A DNA stretch of 7,831 bases from Eubacterium sp. (GTDB lineage: Bacteria > Bacillota > Clostridia > Lachnospirales > Lachnospiraceae): NCBI GenBank assembly GCA_021442545.1, contig JABUSX010000272.1, positions 1 through 7,831 on the forward strand, in the 5' to 3' direction. Under the pieces are notes generated by a model. The model was given only the letters and a program-made list of their open reading frames with translations, was not told where the DNA came from and did no database searches. Positions within the stretch are counted from its first letter, which is position 1. The number at the start of each line of letters is the position of its first letter. Shown here in pieces: positions 1 to 7,000 of the stretch. A program made the position numbers and the translations under genes.

Positions 1-284
1 CCGAGATGTCCGGAACCGATGATAATCATCCTGTGCTTTTTATCCAGTCCAAGAATCTTCCAGATCTCATCTCTCAGATAACGGACGTTGTAGCCATACC
101 CCTGCTGGCCAAATCCTCCGAAATTATTCAGATCCTGCCGTATCTGGGATGCCGTCACGTGCATCAGACGACTCAGCTCTCCGGAGGAGATGCGTTCGAT
201 GCCTGAATCCAGTAATTCTCCGAGATATCTGTAATATCTGGGCAGTCTTTCGATCACGGCTTTGGAAATATCTTTCTGAGACAC
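1..284 (-). CDS. rex: Redox-sensing transcriptional repressor Rex (partial, C-terminus cut off)
   Basis: Rex is a cytoplasmic dimeric repressor that senses the NADH/NAD+ ratio and in anaerobic Firmicutes controls fermentation and NADH-reoxidation genes. The visible 94 residues hold the N-terminal winged-helix domain. It opens with the family hallmark ISKAVIERLPRYYRYLGEL (residues 6-24), followed by the DNA-contacting stretch TASQIRQDLNNFGGFGQQGY (44-63). The Rossmann domain starts with the strand MIIIGSGHL; the window ends inside its GxGxxG dinucleotide motif (residues 90-95). The full protein is usually a little over 200 aa, so more than half is missing. I chose the GTG start at 284 because the family N-terminus aligns there and a GGAGGG ribosome-binding site lies 6 nt upstream; the nearby ATG (296-298) is out of frame. 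It is divergent from the ABC-F gene. I see no full Rex operator in its own promoter. Identity is very secure. Confidence 0.95.
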   Translation of the reverse strand, partial: MSQKDISKAVIERLPRYYRYLGELLDSGIERISSGELSRLMHVTASQIRQDLNNFGGFGQQGYGYNVRYLRDEIWKILGLDKKHRMIIIGSGHL

Positions 285-290
285 AACAGA

Positions 291-296
291 CCCTCC
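291..296 (-). promoter_or_regulatory. Ribosome-binding site of rex
   Basis: GGAGGG on the minus strand lies 6 nt before the GTG codon at 284. This strong Shine-Dalgarno match fixes a non-ATG start for rex, in agreement with the conserved protein N-terminus. Confidence 0.8.
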
Positions 297-313
297 ATCT
301 TTTTATTTTCACC

Positions 314-342
314 AGTATAGCCATCGTTTTTTTACCTGTCAA
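314..342 (-). promoter_or_regulatory. Sigma-A type promoter of rex
   Basis: On the minus strand a perfect -35 TTGACA (337-342) is followed after exactly 17 nt by TATACT (314-319), which matches five of six bases of the -10 consensus. Transcription should start near 305-308 and give a leader of about 20-25 nt carrying the GGAGGG ribosome-binding site. This is the best promoter in the window. No TTGTTAA/TTAACAA-type palindrome overlaps it, so Rex autoregulation is not apparent from sequence. Confidence 0.8.
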
Positions 343-356
343 CCTTTCCGATTCTC

Positions 357-365
357 TGATACAAT
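357..365 (+). promoter_or_regulatory. Extended -10 promoter element of the ABC-F gene
   Basis: TG-A-TACAAT on the plus strand is an extended -10 (TGnTATAAT type) with one mismatch in the hexamer. No good -35 lies at the usual distance: the hexamer 17 nt upstream (337-342) is TGTCAA, the complement of the rex -35. Extended -10 promoters can work without a -35. Initiation about 6-8 nt beyond the hexamer would fall at 371-373, on the ATG itself, which would give an essentially leaderless mRNA. The alternative is that this match is chance and the real promoter lies further upstream. Confidence 0.5.
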
Positions 366-372
366 AAGGATC

Positions 373-2268
373 ATGATCTTATCTTGTCAGCACATTCAAA
401 AATCATATGGTGTAAACAACGTTCTGAAGGACATCACATTTCTGCTTGAGGAAAAAGACAGAGCTGCGCTTGTCGGCATCAACGGTGCCGGAAAATCCAC
501 ACTGCTGCACATACTTTGCGGAAAGGAAACGGCAGACAGCGGCGAAATCGTTTTTCCGAAGCAATGTACTCTGGGGCTCCTGTCCCAGTATCAGGATCCG
601 GAGTATAACTGCACGGTTCTTGAAGAGGTAAGAAAAGCAAGAACCGACGTCTTTCAGATGGAAAAACGTATCCGTGAGATCGAACGTTCTCTTCCGGAAA
701 CAACAGGTGAAGGGCGTGCTTCTCTTCTGGAAGAATACGAAACCCTTCTGCCTGAATATGAACGAAGAAACGGTTATGCAGGAGAAAGCGAGATCACCGG
801 TGTTCTGCGCGGTCTCGGCTTTTCGGAGGAAGAAAGTCTCCGACCGATCTCTTCTCTTTCGGGAGGACAGAAAGCCCGGGTCTCTCTTGCACGTCTTCTT
901 CTTGAAGAACCCTCTCTTCTGCTTCTCGATGAACCGACGAATCATCTGGATCTGAAGGCGGTCAGCTGGCTCGAAGAAAGACTTCGAAAGTATCCCGGCA
1001 CCTTGCTGCTTGTTTCCCATGACCGCTATTTTCTTGACCGCATAGTCGGAAAAGTCATCGGTATTGAAAACGGTGTTTCATCCGTTTATAACGGAAATTA
1101 CACGGATTTCAGAGTAAAGCGTGCAGCCGCCCGCGATGCCGCTTTTCATGCGTGGGAGAAACAGCAGGCTGAGATCCGTCATCAGGAAGAAGTTATCCGG
1201 AAACTGAAGCAGTTTAACCGTGAAAAATCCTTAAAACGTGCACGAAGCCGTGAAAAACAACTGGATAAAACCATCCTTGCCGAACGCCCGTCGGAAATTA
1301 CCGCTGATATGAAGCTCTCTTTTCCTGTTAAAGAGATCAGCGGCCAGGATGTCCTGACCGTTACGGATCTGTCGAAGGGATTTACGGAAACTCCTTTATT
1401 CAGAGAAGCTTCCTTCTATCTGGGACGGGGAGACCGCATTGTACTGATTGGAGGAAACGGCATCGGAAAATCCACAATTCTGAAACTGATCAGCGGACGG
1501 CTGAAACCGGATACAGGTGAGATCCGGATCGGGTCGAAGGTCACGATCGGCTACTACGACCAGGAACAGCAGATGCTCCATGAAGAAAAAACACTTTTTC
1601 AGGAAATCTCCGACGCCATGCCTTCTCTGACCGAAACGAAGATCCGAAACACACTCGCAGCCTTCCTGTTTACGGGTGACGATGTGTTTCGTCCTGTTTC
1701 CGTTCTCTCGGGTGGCGAACGCGCACGCCTGTGCCTGGCACGGCTGATGCTCTCCGGTGCAAATCTTCTGCTCCTGGACGAACCCACCAACCATCTCGAT
1801 ATCGTATCCCGTGAGATCCTGGAAGATGCACTTTGTTCCTACGACGGAACAGTGCTCTGCGTCAGCCATGACCGTTACTTCATTGACCGGATCGCCACCG
1901 GCATACTGGAACTGGAAGACGGACATCTTCTTTCCGGAATGGGGAATTATTCTGACTACATGGAAAAGAAAGCCTCTGTCCCGGTTCTTTCCCAAAAAGA
2001 AGAAACGATAACGGCTTCCAAAACAGACTGGCTTTCACAGAAAGAACAGCAGGCCGCCGAACGCAGGCATCAGAAAGCACTCCGAACCTGCGAAGAACAA
2101 ATTGCATCACTCGAAGAGCGTGACCAGGAGATCGATGCCCTCTTCCTTCAGCCTGAAGTTTCGGCCGATTATGAAAAGTGCCGGGAACTGACCGATGAAC
2201 AGACTGCCGTCCGGCAGGAACTGGAACGACTTTACGGAGAATGGGAAAAACTGGCTGAGGAGTCCTGA
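373..2268 (+). CDS. ABC-F family ATPase (ribosome-associated, YdiF/Uup-like)
   Basis: ABC-F proteins are soluble twin-ATPase factors without membrane domains; known members bind the ribosomal E site and relieve stalled or inhibited translation. At 631 aa this has the full plan. NBD1 has Walker A GINGAGKST (35-43), signature LSGGQ (162-166), Walker B with catalytic Glu187 in LLLLDEPTNHLD, and switch SHD (215-217). A charged helical linker follows (about 245-325) with the basic patch KSLKRARSREKQLDK, the P-site-tRNA interaction motif region. NBD2 has GGNGIGKST (360-368), LSGGE (445-449), DEPTNHLD (469-476) and SHD (498-500). A glutamate-rich tail from about 545 should form a coiled coil, as in YdiF/Uup types. 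All catalytic residues are present. The ATG at 373 fits the family opening MILSCQ; AAGGA at 366-370 lies only 2 nt before it. The moderate linker and the C-terminal coiled coil favour a housekeeping factor over an antibiotic-resistance ABC-F, but this cannot be proved here. Confidence 0.93.
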   Translation: MILSCQHIQKSYGVNNVLKDITFLLEEKDRAALVGINGAGKSTLLHILCGKETADSGEIVFPKQCTLGLLSQYQDPEYNCTVLEEVRKARTDVFQMEKRIREIERSLPETTGEGRASLLEEYETLLPEYERRNGYAGESEITGVLRGLGFSEEESLRPISSLSGGQKARVSLARLLLEEPSLLLLDEPTNHLDLKAVSWLEERLRKYPGTLLLVSHDRYFLDRIVGKVIGIENGVSSVYNGNYTDFRVKRAAARDAAFHAWEKQQAEIRHQEEVIRKLKQFNREKSLKRARSREKQLDKTILAERPSEITADMKLSFPVKEISGQDVLTVTDLSKGFTETPLFREASFYLGRGDRIVLIGGNGIGKSTILKLISGRLKPDTGEIRIGSKVTIGYYDQEQQMLHEEKTLFQEISDAMPSLTETKIRNTLAAFLFTGDDVFRPVSVLSGGERARLCLARLMLSGANLLLLDEPTNHLDIVSREILEDALCSYDGTVLCVSHDRYFIDRIATGILELEDGHLLSGMGNYSDYMEKKASVPVLSQKEETITASKTDWLSQKEQQAAERRHQKALRTCEEQIASLEERDQEIDALFLQPEVSADYEKCRELTDEQTAVRQELERLYGEWEKLAEES

Positions 2269-2306
2269 TCATCCGATCCCGAAATTTACGTAAAAACACG
2301 TTGTAA

Positions 2307-2342
2307 AAAGCCGCCGCAGATAAAACGTTCTGCAGCGGCTTT
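2307..2342. terminator. Bidirectional intrinsic terminator between ABC-F gene and icd
   Basis: Two 14-nt arms (2307-2320 and 2329-2342) around an 8-nt loop form a GC-rich stem between convergent genes. Read on the plus strand there is one C-A mismatch and a short T-rich tail (CTTTCTT). Read on the minus strand the same position becomes a G-U wobble, so the stem is continuous, and it is followed by TTTTTA. It lies 38 nt after the ABC-F stop and 32 nt after the icd stop. It looks stronger for icd but plausibly ends both transcripts. Confidence 0.85.
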
Positions 2343-2374
2343 CTTACACTGTACGAAACGATAATGCCTTCCGG

Positions 2375-3649
2375 TTACTCTGCCAGAAGGGATTCCAGTT
2401 TTTGCCGGATCGCTTTAATGAAATCCTCACTGCTCAGGGAAACCGGATCCGGCAGGCTCGTAATCAGAGCCAGATCCCCCGTCATCTTTCCGGATTCAAT
2501 TGTGGACAGAGTTGCTTCTTCCAGTTTATCCGCAAAAGCCTGAAGCTCCGGTATGGCATCCAGTTCTCCGCGTTTCCGCAGAGCTCCCGTCCAGGCAAAA
2601 ATCGTTGCCACAGAATTTGTCGAAGTACGCTCTCCTTTCAGATGCTTATAATAATGGCGCTGCACGGTTCCGTGTGCCGCTTCGTACTCATAATATCCCT
2701 TCGGAGAAACCAGAACGGACGTCATCATCGCCAGCGAACCGTTTGCGGAAGAGATCATGTCACTCATGACGTCTCCGTCATAATTCTTTGTAGCCCAGAT
2801 GAAACCGCCGCGGGATTTCATGATCCGTGCAACCGCATCGTCGATCAGTGTATAGAAATACTCGATGCCGGCCGCTTCAAAGGCCTCTTTGTATTCCTTC
2901 TCGTAAAGTTCCGCAAAAATATCCTTGAAACGGTGGTCATAGGTTTTGGAAATCGTATCTTTGGTTGAAAACCAAAGGTCTTTTTTCTCTGCAAGCGCAT
3001 AGGTAAAACAGCTGCGTGCATAACTGAAGATCGACTCATCCAGGTTATGAATACCCTGTGCAATACCCGGACCGTCGAAGGTATGTACCACGACAGATTG
3101 GGGTGCACTGCCGTCTGCAGGCGTGTAAACAAGCTCTACTTTTCCCGGACCGGGGATCCTCATTTCGGCATTTTTATAGACATCGCCGTAAGCGTGACGG
3201 GCAATTGTGATCGGCTCTTTCCAGTTTCGTACACAAGGTTCGATCCCTTTTACGACAATTGGTGTACGGAAGACCGTACCGTCAAGCATGGCCCGGATCG
3301 TTCCGTTCGGACTCTTCCACATTTCCTTCAGGTTATACTCTTCCACACGGGCCGCATTTGGTGTGATGGTGGCACATTTTACGGCAACACCGTATTTTTT
3401 CGTTGCCTCGGCAGAATCCACCGTAACCTGATCATTGGTTTTATCACGGTTTTCAAGTCCCAGATCGTAGTATTCTGTTTTCAGATCGATGAAAGGAAGC
3501 AGCAGCTCTTCTTTGATGATCTTCCAGAGTATTCTGGTCATTTCATCCCCGTCCATCTCGACAAGGGGCGTTGTCATACAGATCTTTTTGCCGGATTCCT
3601 TCATTTTTGCGGCCTCTTCATCGGCCGAAATATACTGACATAAATGCAT
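2375..3649 (-). CDS. icd: NADP-dependent isocitrate dehydrogenase, eukaryote-like homodimeric type
   Basis: It oxidatively decarboxylates isocitrate to 2-oxoglutarate with NADP+ in the cytoplasm; in fermenting Clostridia this mainly feeds glutamate synthesis. The 424-aa product resembles the eukaryote-like subfamily (human IDH1), not the E. coli type. Visible sites are the substrate loop SPNGTIR (113-119), Arg128, Arg151 and Tyr158 in RHAYGDVY, Lys230 in FSTKDT, and metal-binding Asp270 or Asp271 with Asp293 and Asp297 (YDGDVMSD). AAHGTVQRH with Arg331-His332 matches the NADP-preferring pattern. Nothing catalytic is missing. The start is uncertain: ATG 3649 has an AGGAG site 5 nt upstream but adds about 15 residues ([15 protein letters not shown]) that I do not recognise from the family. 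ATG 3604 (Met16) would give a more typical 409-aa protein but has only a weaker AAGAGG site 8 nt upstream. It is the last minus-strand gene before the terminator, 109 nt after gatB. Confidence 0.95.
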   Translation of the reverse strand: MHLCQYISADEEAAKMKESGKKICMTTPLVEMDGDEMTRILWKIIKEELLLPFIDLKTEYYDLGLENRDKTNDQVTVDSAEATKKYGVAVKCATITPNAARVEEYNLKEMWKSPNGTIRAMLDGTVFRTPIVVKGIEPCVRNWKEPITIARHAYGDVYKNAEMRIPGPGKVELVYTPADGSAPQSVVVHTFDGPGIAQGIHNLDESIFSYARSCFTYALAEKKDLWFSTKDTISKTYDHRFKDIFAELYEKEYKEAFEAAGIEYFYTLIDDAVARIMKSRGGFIWATKNYDGDVMSDMISSANGSLAMMTSVLVSPKGYYEYEAAHGTVQRHYYKHLKGERTSTNSVATIFAWTGALRKRGELDAIPELQAFADKLEEATLSTIESGKMTGDLALITSLPDPVSLSSEDFIKAIRQKLESLLAE

Positions 3650-3654
3650 AATGG

Positions 3655-3659
3655 CTCCT
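3655..3659 (-). promoter_or_regulatory. Ribosome-binding site favouring the upstream icd start
   Basis: AGGAG on the minus strand sits 5 nt before the ATG at 3649 and is the best Shine-Dalgarno match near the icd start. It is why the longer icd form is listed, although homology alone would suit the internal ATG at 3604. Confidence 0.6.
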
Positions 3660-3692
3660 GTTGTTTAATAAATCTTGTCTGCAGCGGCAGCA

Positions 3693-3717
3693 GGACAGCC
3701 GTAAATTTTATCTGTCC
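3693..3717. repeat. Inverted repeat around the candidate icd -10 box
   Basis: GGACAG (3693-3698) and CTGTCC (3712-3717) are perfect inverted arms separated by 13 nt, and the candidate icd -10 TAAAAT lies in the spacer. It could be an operator for a dimeric regulator or, in read-through RNA, a hairpin without a T-tract. The arms are short enough for chance. Confidence 0.35.
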
Positions 3718-3732
3718 CGCCTTTTCTGTAAT
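3705..3732 (-). promoter_or_regulatory. Candidate promoter for icd in the gatB-icd gap
   Basis: On the minus strand ATTACA (3727-3732, four of six bases of the -35 consensus) and TAAAAT (3705-3710, five of six of the -10) are separated by 16 nt. Start of transcription near 3698 would leave a leader of about 50 nt containing the AGGAG site. The 109-nt gap, against tight spacing upstream, makes a separate promoter reasonable, but the match is only moderate. Confidence 0.35.
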
Positions 3733-3733
3733 A

Positions 3734-3748
3734 AAACAGAATCTGTTT
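3734..3748 (-). other. Small AT-rich hairpin just after gatB
   Basis: On the minus strand AAACAG and CTGTTT pair over a 3-nt loop, followed by TATTAC. The same right arm can pair instead with AACAGAA (3754-3760), which starts at the gatB stop codon: a 7-bp stem with a 12-nt loop. It could be a weak partial terminator between gatB and icd, but the stem is short and AT-rich. Confidence 0.25.
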
Positions 3749-3758
3749 CCTGCTTCTG

Positions 3759-5204
3759 TTAATCAGTCCTGTCAATCTCCTGCGCCAGAATCTTGCTCAC
3801 GATCCCGGGGTTGGCTTTTCCCTTTGTGGCCTTCATAACCTGGCCGACAAGGAAGCCGAGAACCTTGGTTTTCCCTTCTTTATACTGCTGCACGACCTGC
3901 GGATTTGCCGCAAGCGCAGCTTTGACCGCTTCCTCGAGTGCGCCTGTGTCACTGACCGAAGCAAGGCCGTGCTCCTGCACGTAGGCTTCCGGATCCACAT
4001 CCGAAAGAAAAATCTGTTCGAATACTTCTTTCGCAACCTGGTTGTTAACGCGTCCTTCATCCGCCATACGGATCAAAGCGGCCAGATGCTCTGCAGAAAA
4101 GCCCAGTTCATCCGCGTCTCTGCTGTGTTCCTTCATCAGGCGCAGAGTCTCAACCATCAGCCAGTTGGATGCTTTTTTCGGATTGGCACCGCAGCGCACC
4201 GTTTCTTCAAAAAGATCTGCCATAGCCTTTGAGGAGGTCAGGATCCCGGCATCATAGGCCGGCAGTCCGAATTCTTCCTGATAACGGCGGCTGCGGGCCG
4301 GCTGAAGTTCAGGAAGAGAAGCCCTCATTCGTTCGATCAGTTCCTCTCCGATCCGGACAGGAGGAAGATCAGGATCCGGGAAATAACGATAATCCTGTGC
4401 ATTTTCCTTGGACCTCATGGCGTAGGATGTTTCACGGTCCTCATTCCAGTGGCGTGTCTCCTGAATCACCGGTTTTCCCGCTTCGATCAGATCAATCTGA
4501 CGCGCTCTTTCATTTTCGATCATATGTGTAATCGCACGGAAGGAACTCAGATTCTTGGTTTCCGTCCTTGTTCCGAATTCAGGGCTTCCTTTTTCACGCA
4601 CAGAGAGATTGATATCTGCACGCATGGATCCTTCCTGCAGTTTACAGTCGGATGCACCGACATACTGGGCGATCATACGGATGTGTTCCAGATAGGAAAT
4701 GACTTCCTCCGCCGAACGCATATCCGGTTCGGACACGATCTCGATCAAAGGCACTCCGCTCCGGTTGAAATCCACGTAGGACAGACCCGCCCGCTCATCA
4801 TGCACAAGCTTTCCTGCATCTTCTTCCATATGGATCTCGTGGATGCGGACAATTTTTTCCTTTCCGTCTGCATCGGTAATGGTCACGCTTCCGTTCCGGC
4901 AGATCGGTGCATAAAGCTGCGAAATCTGATAATTCTGCGGATTATCCGGATAAAAATAATTCTTGCGGTCGAACTTGCAGAGCGGCGTAATCTCGCAGTT
5001 TGCGGCAAGCCCAACGGCCATGGCAAATTCAACAACTTTCCGGTTCAGAACCGGCAGAGACCCCGGCATGCCCGAACAGACCGGACAGACGTGACTGTTG
5101 GGACTGCCTCCGAACGCCGTAGAACAGCCGCAGAAGATCTTGGTTGCCGTTGCAAGTTCCACATGAATCTCAAGCCCGATAACGGTTTCATATTCTTTCG
5201 TCAT
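3759..5204 (-). CDS. gatB: Aspartyl/glutamyl-tRNA amidotransferase subunit B
   Basis: GatB is the tRNA-binding kinase/transamidase subunit of GatCAB. It phosphorylates the side chain of misacylated Glu-tRNA(Gln) or Asp-tRNA(Asn) and replaces the phosphate with ammonia delivered from GatA. The 481-aa length is normal. The N-terminus shows the cradle-domain signature IGLEIHVEL (residues 9-17) and a zinc site of Cys25, Cys27, Cys40 and Cys43 (CxC and CxxC). Next come DRKNYFYPDNPQNYQISQLY and the EEDAGKLVH segment of the active site. The C-terminal helical YqeY-like tail (roughly 365-481) includes FLVGQVMKATKGKANP. The ATG at 5204 overlaps the gatA stop in an ATGA, with GGAGG 8 nt upstream, indicating translational coupling and balanced subunits. 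Nothing needed for activity appears missing. Confidence 0.97.
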   Translation of the reverse strand: MTKEYETVIGLEIHVELATATKIFCGCSTAFGGSPNSHVCPVCSGMPGSLPVLNRKVVEFAMAVGLAANCEITPLCKFDRKNYFYPDNPQNYQISQLYAPICRNGSVTITDADGKEKIVRIHEIHMEEDAGKLVHDERAGLSYVDFNRSGVPLIEIVSEPDMRSAEEVISYLEHIRMIAQYVGASDCKLQEGSMRADINLSVREKGSPEFGTRTETKNLSSFRAITHMIENERARQIDLIEAGKPVIQETRHWNEDRETSYAMRSKENAQDYRYFPDPDLPPVRIGEELIERMRASLPELQPARSRRYQEEFGLPAYDAGILTSSKAMADLFEETVRCGANPKKASNWLMVETLRLMKEHSRDADELGFSAEHLAALIRMADEGRVNNQVAKEVFEQIFLSDVDPEAYVQEHGLASVSDTGALEEAVKAALAANPQVVQQYKEGKTKVLGFLVGQVMKATKGKANPGIVSKILAQEIDRTD

Positions 5205-6664
5205 CCCACGGCCCTCCCTTCTGCCTCAAGAAGCCTTTCGCAGGTTCCGGCAGCGGAAAAGATCTGTTCCTCCCGGAAGCAGTCTCCGAGAATCTGCATA
5301 CCGATCGGCAGCCCCCGCTGATCTGTTCCGACAGGAACGGAAATACCGGGTATTCCGCACAGATTTGCCGAGACGGTAAAGATATCGCTGAGATACATCT
5401 TCAGCGGATCCTTCAGAGAACTCCCCAGAAGAGGTGCCGTGTCCGGTGCAGCCGGTGACAGAATCAGATCATATTCAGAAAAGGCTCTGGTAAACTCTTC
5501 ACGAATACGGGCCTTCACCCGCAGAGCCTTCAGATAGTATGCGTCATAATACCCGGAACTGAGAACAAAGGAACCCAGCATGATCCGGCGCCTGACCTCC
5601 GGACCGAAACCTTCCGAACGTGTCCGGCAGTACATATCCTGAAGATCCGTATAGGACTCGCTTCTGTATCCGTACTTGACACCGTCAAAACGTTCCAGAT
5701 TCGAGCTGGCTTCGGCACAGGCTATGATATAGTATGCAGGAATCGAATAATCGACCAGATCCAGCTTAAAAGGTTCCACTGCCGCACCTGCACTGCGCAG
5801 CAGGTCTGCGGCATGATAAATGGACTCCCTGATATCAGGATGGAGTCCTTCTCCGAAACAGGCCTCCGGAAGACCGATCCGCATACCCTCCACACCTCTT
5901 TGTGCAGAGGCCGAAAAAGCTGTATGACTGAGGGCGACTGAAGTCGAATCCCGTTCATCTTTCCCTGTCAGGATCTCAAGGAGTGCCGCACAGTCCTGTA
6001 CATTTCCTGCAACCGGTCCGATCTGATCCAGTGAAGAACCGTAGGCAATCAGACCATAACGGGACACCGCTCCATAAGTGGGTTTAATACCGGTAACGCC
6101 GCAATAGGCACTTGGCTGTCGAATCGAACCGCCTGTATCCGATCCGAGCGCCAGCGGAACCATACCGGCCGCAACCGCGGCACAGGAACCGCCCGAGGAA
6201 CCGCCCGGCACATGATCCGGTGCGGCAGGATTCCGGGTTGCCCCGAAATATGACGTCTCTGTTGTACTGCCCATCGCAAACTCATCCATGTTGGTCTTTC
6301 CGATCAGAATGAGATCTGCCGCACGCAGCCTTTCAACGGCATCTGCGTCATAGGCCGGACGGAAGTTTTCCAGGATCCGGGATGCACAGGTTGTCCTCAT
6401 ATCTTTGGTGCAGATATTGTCTTTTACGGCAATCGGCACTCCGGCCAGCGGACTCCGGACTTCTCCTGCATCGATCCGTGCCTGCACCAGTTCGGCTGTT
6501 TTCATTGCCTCTTCTTCACTGACTGTCAGAAAGGCATGGATCTTCGGATCCTCTTCACGTATTTTCTGTATCGAATATGCACACGCTTCCCTGACTTTTA
6601 TCTCTCCGTTACGGATCGCGGCCGCCAGGGAAAGTGCACTCATTTTGTCTATAGCTGTATTCAT
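5201..6664 (-). CDS. gatA: Aspartyl/glutamyl-tRNA amidotransferase subunit A (glutaminase)
   Basis: GatA hydrolyses glutamine and channels the ammonia to GatB. It belongs to the amidase-signature family and, at 487 aa, has normal length. The Ser-cisSer-Lys triad is readable as Lys81 in AVKDN, Ser156 in PGGSSGGS and Ser180 in SDTGGSIR; the 24-residue spacing between the two serines agrees with characterised members. GatA-specific stretches include YYIIACAEASSNLERFDGVK and RTRSEGFGPEVRRRIMLG, which separate it from generic amidases. The start at 6664 lies 12 nt after the gatC stop, with GAGG 6 nt before the ATG. The stop overlaps the gatB start. It is complete and lies in the standard C-A-B order. 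Confidence 0.97.
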   Translation of the reverse strand: MNTAIDKMSALSLAAAIRNGEIKVREACAYSIQKIREEDPKIHAFLTVSEEEAMKTAELVQARIDAGEVRSPLAGVPIAVKDNICTKDMRTTCASRILENFRPAYDADAVERLRAADLILIGKTNMDEFAMGSTTETSYFGATRNPAAPDHVPGGSSGGSCAAVAAGMVPLALGSDTGGSIRQPSAYCGVTGIKPTYGAVSRYGLIAYGSSLDQIGPVAGNVQDCAALLEILTGKDERDSTSVALSHTAFSASAQRGVEGMRIGLPEACFGEGLHPDIRESIYHAADLLRSAGAAVEPFKLDLVDYSIPAYYIIACAEASSNLERFDGVKYGYRSESYTDLQDMYCRTRSEGFGPEVRRRIMLGSFVLSSGYYDAYYLKALRVKARIREEFTRAFSEYDLILSPAAPDTAPLLGSSLKDPLKMYLSDIFTVSANLCGIPGISVPVGTDQRGLPIGMQILGDCFREEQIFSAAGTCERLLEAEGRAVG

Positions 6665-6676
6665 AACCTACCTCGA

Positions 6677-6970
6677 CTATTCGATCGTGATCGGAACGAC
6701 AAACTGATCGTCTTCTTCCTGCGGTGCATTGGCCAGCACAGCCTCACACTCGTCTCCGTTGGTCACACAGTCTTCGCGGAAAACATTGCAAAGAGGAAAA
6801 ACATGAGACATCGGTTCAATGCCGTTTGTATCCAGATCATTCAGCTTATCGACATAGTCCAGCATTTTCTGCATATCATCACGGGCTGTCTCACGATCCT
6901 CTTCATTAAGGTGCAGTTTTGCCAGCGCCGCAACATAGGTAATTGTTTCATTTGTAATGGTCTGTGCCAT
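6677..6970 (-). CDS. gatC: Aspartyl/glutamyl-tRNA amidotransferase subunit C
   Basis: GatC is the small subunit that wraps around the GatA-GatB interface and is needed for a stable complex. At 97 aa it has the usual size. Family features are an N-terminal helix (ITYVAALAKLHLNEED), the central helix ending in YVDKLNDLDTNGIEP, and the conserved MSHVFPLCNVFREDCV belt segment (54-69), which resembles the common SHVxPLxNVxREDxV pattern. It ends in an acidic stretch and FVVPITIE. AGGAG lies 9 nt before the ATG at 6970. It begins 30 nt after the dapL stop, with no visible terminator or promoter in the gap, so it is probably co-transcribed with dapL. Confidence 0.95.
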   Translation of the reverse strand: MAQTITNETITYVAALAKLHLNEEDRETARDDMQKMLDYVDKLNDLDTNGIEPMSHVFPLCNVFREDCVTNGDECEAVLANAPQEEDDQFVVPITIE

Positions 6971-7000
6971 ATTCAGGTACTCCTCTTCCTGCTGTCATGA

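Noticed and set aside
403..1020. Minus-strand open frame (205 codons) inside the ABC-F gene
   Set aside because: It is opposite the conserved first ATPase domain; composition is that of antisense translation (many Phe, Arg and Lys runs), with no supporting signal. The same applies to the minus-strand frame at 1396-1995.
373..2268. Antibiotic-resistance type ABC-F (Vga/Lsa/Msr-like)
   Set aside because: The inter-domain linker is moderate in length, a YdiF/Uup-like C-terminal coiled coil is present, and the gene sits in core-gene context without mobile elements. A resistance role is not excluded but not supported.
2284..2306. TTTAC...GTAAA inverted repeat just before the terminator
   Set aside because: Five-base AT-rich arms over a 13-nt loop; too weak and likely by chance.
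3047..3643. Plus-strand open frame (198 codons) antisense to icd
   Set aside because: It is a shadow of the conserved icd coding sequence; its product is Cys/His/Phe-rich and unlike any family I recognise.
3661..3678. Possible Rex operator before icd (TTGTTTAA half-site)
   Set aside because: Only one half (TTAAACAA on the minus strand) resembles a Rex site; the other half does not form the required palindrome, and the site would lie in the transcribed leader.
4449..5321. Long plus-strand open frame (290 codons) antisense to gatB
   Set aside because: It lies opposite a highly conserved gene, its translation shows no recognisable motif and is rich in His/Phe/Arg as expected of a reverse-complement shadow, and it has no clear ribosome-binding context.
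6971..7000. Separate promoter, T-box or terminator before gatC
   Set aside because: The 30-nt gap holds only the gatC ribosome-binding site; there is no room for a leader element and no stem with a T-tract.
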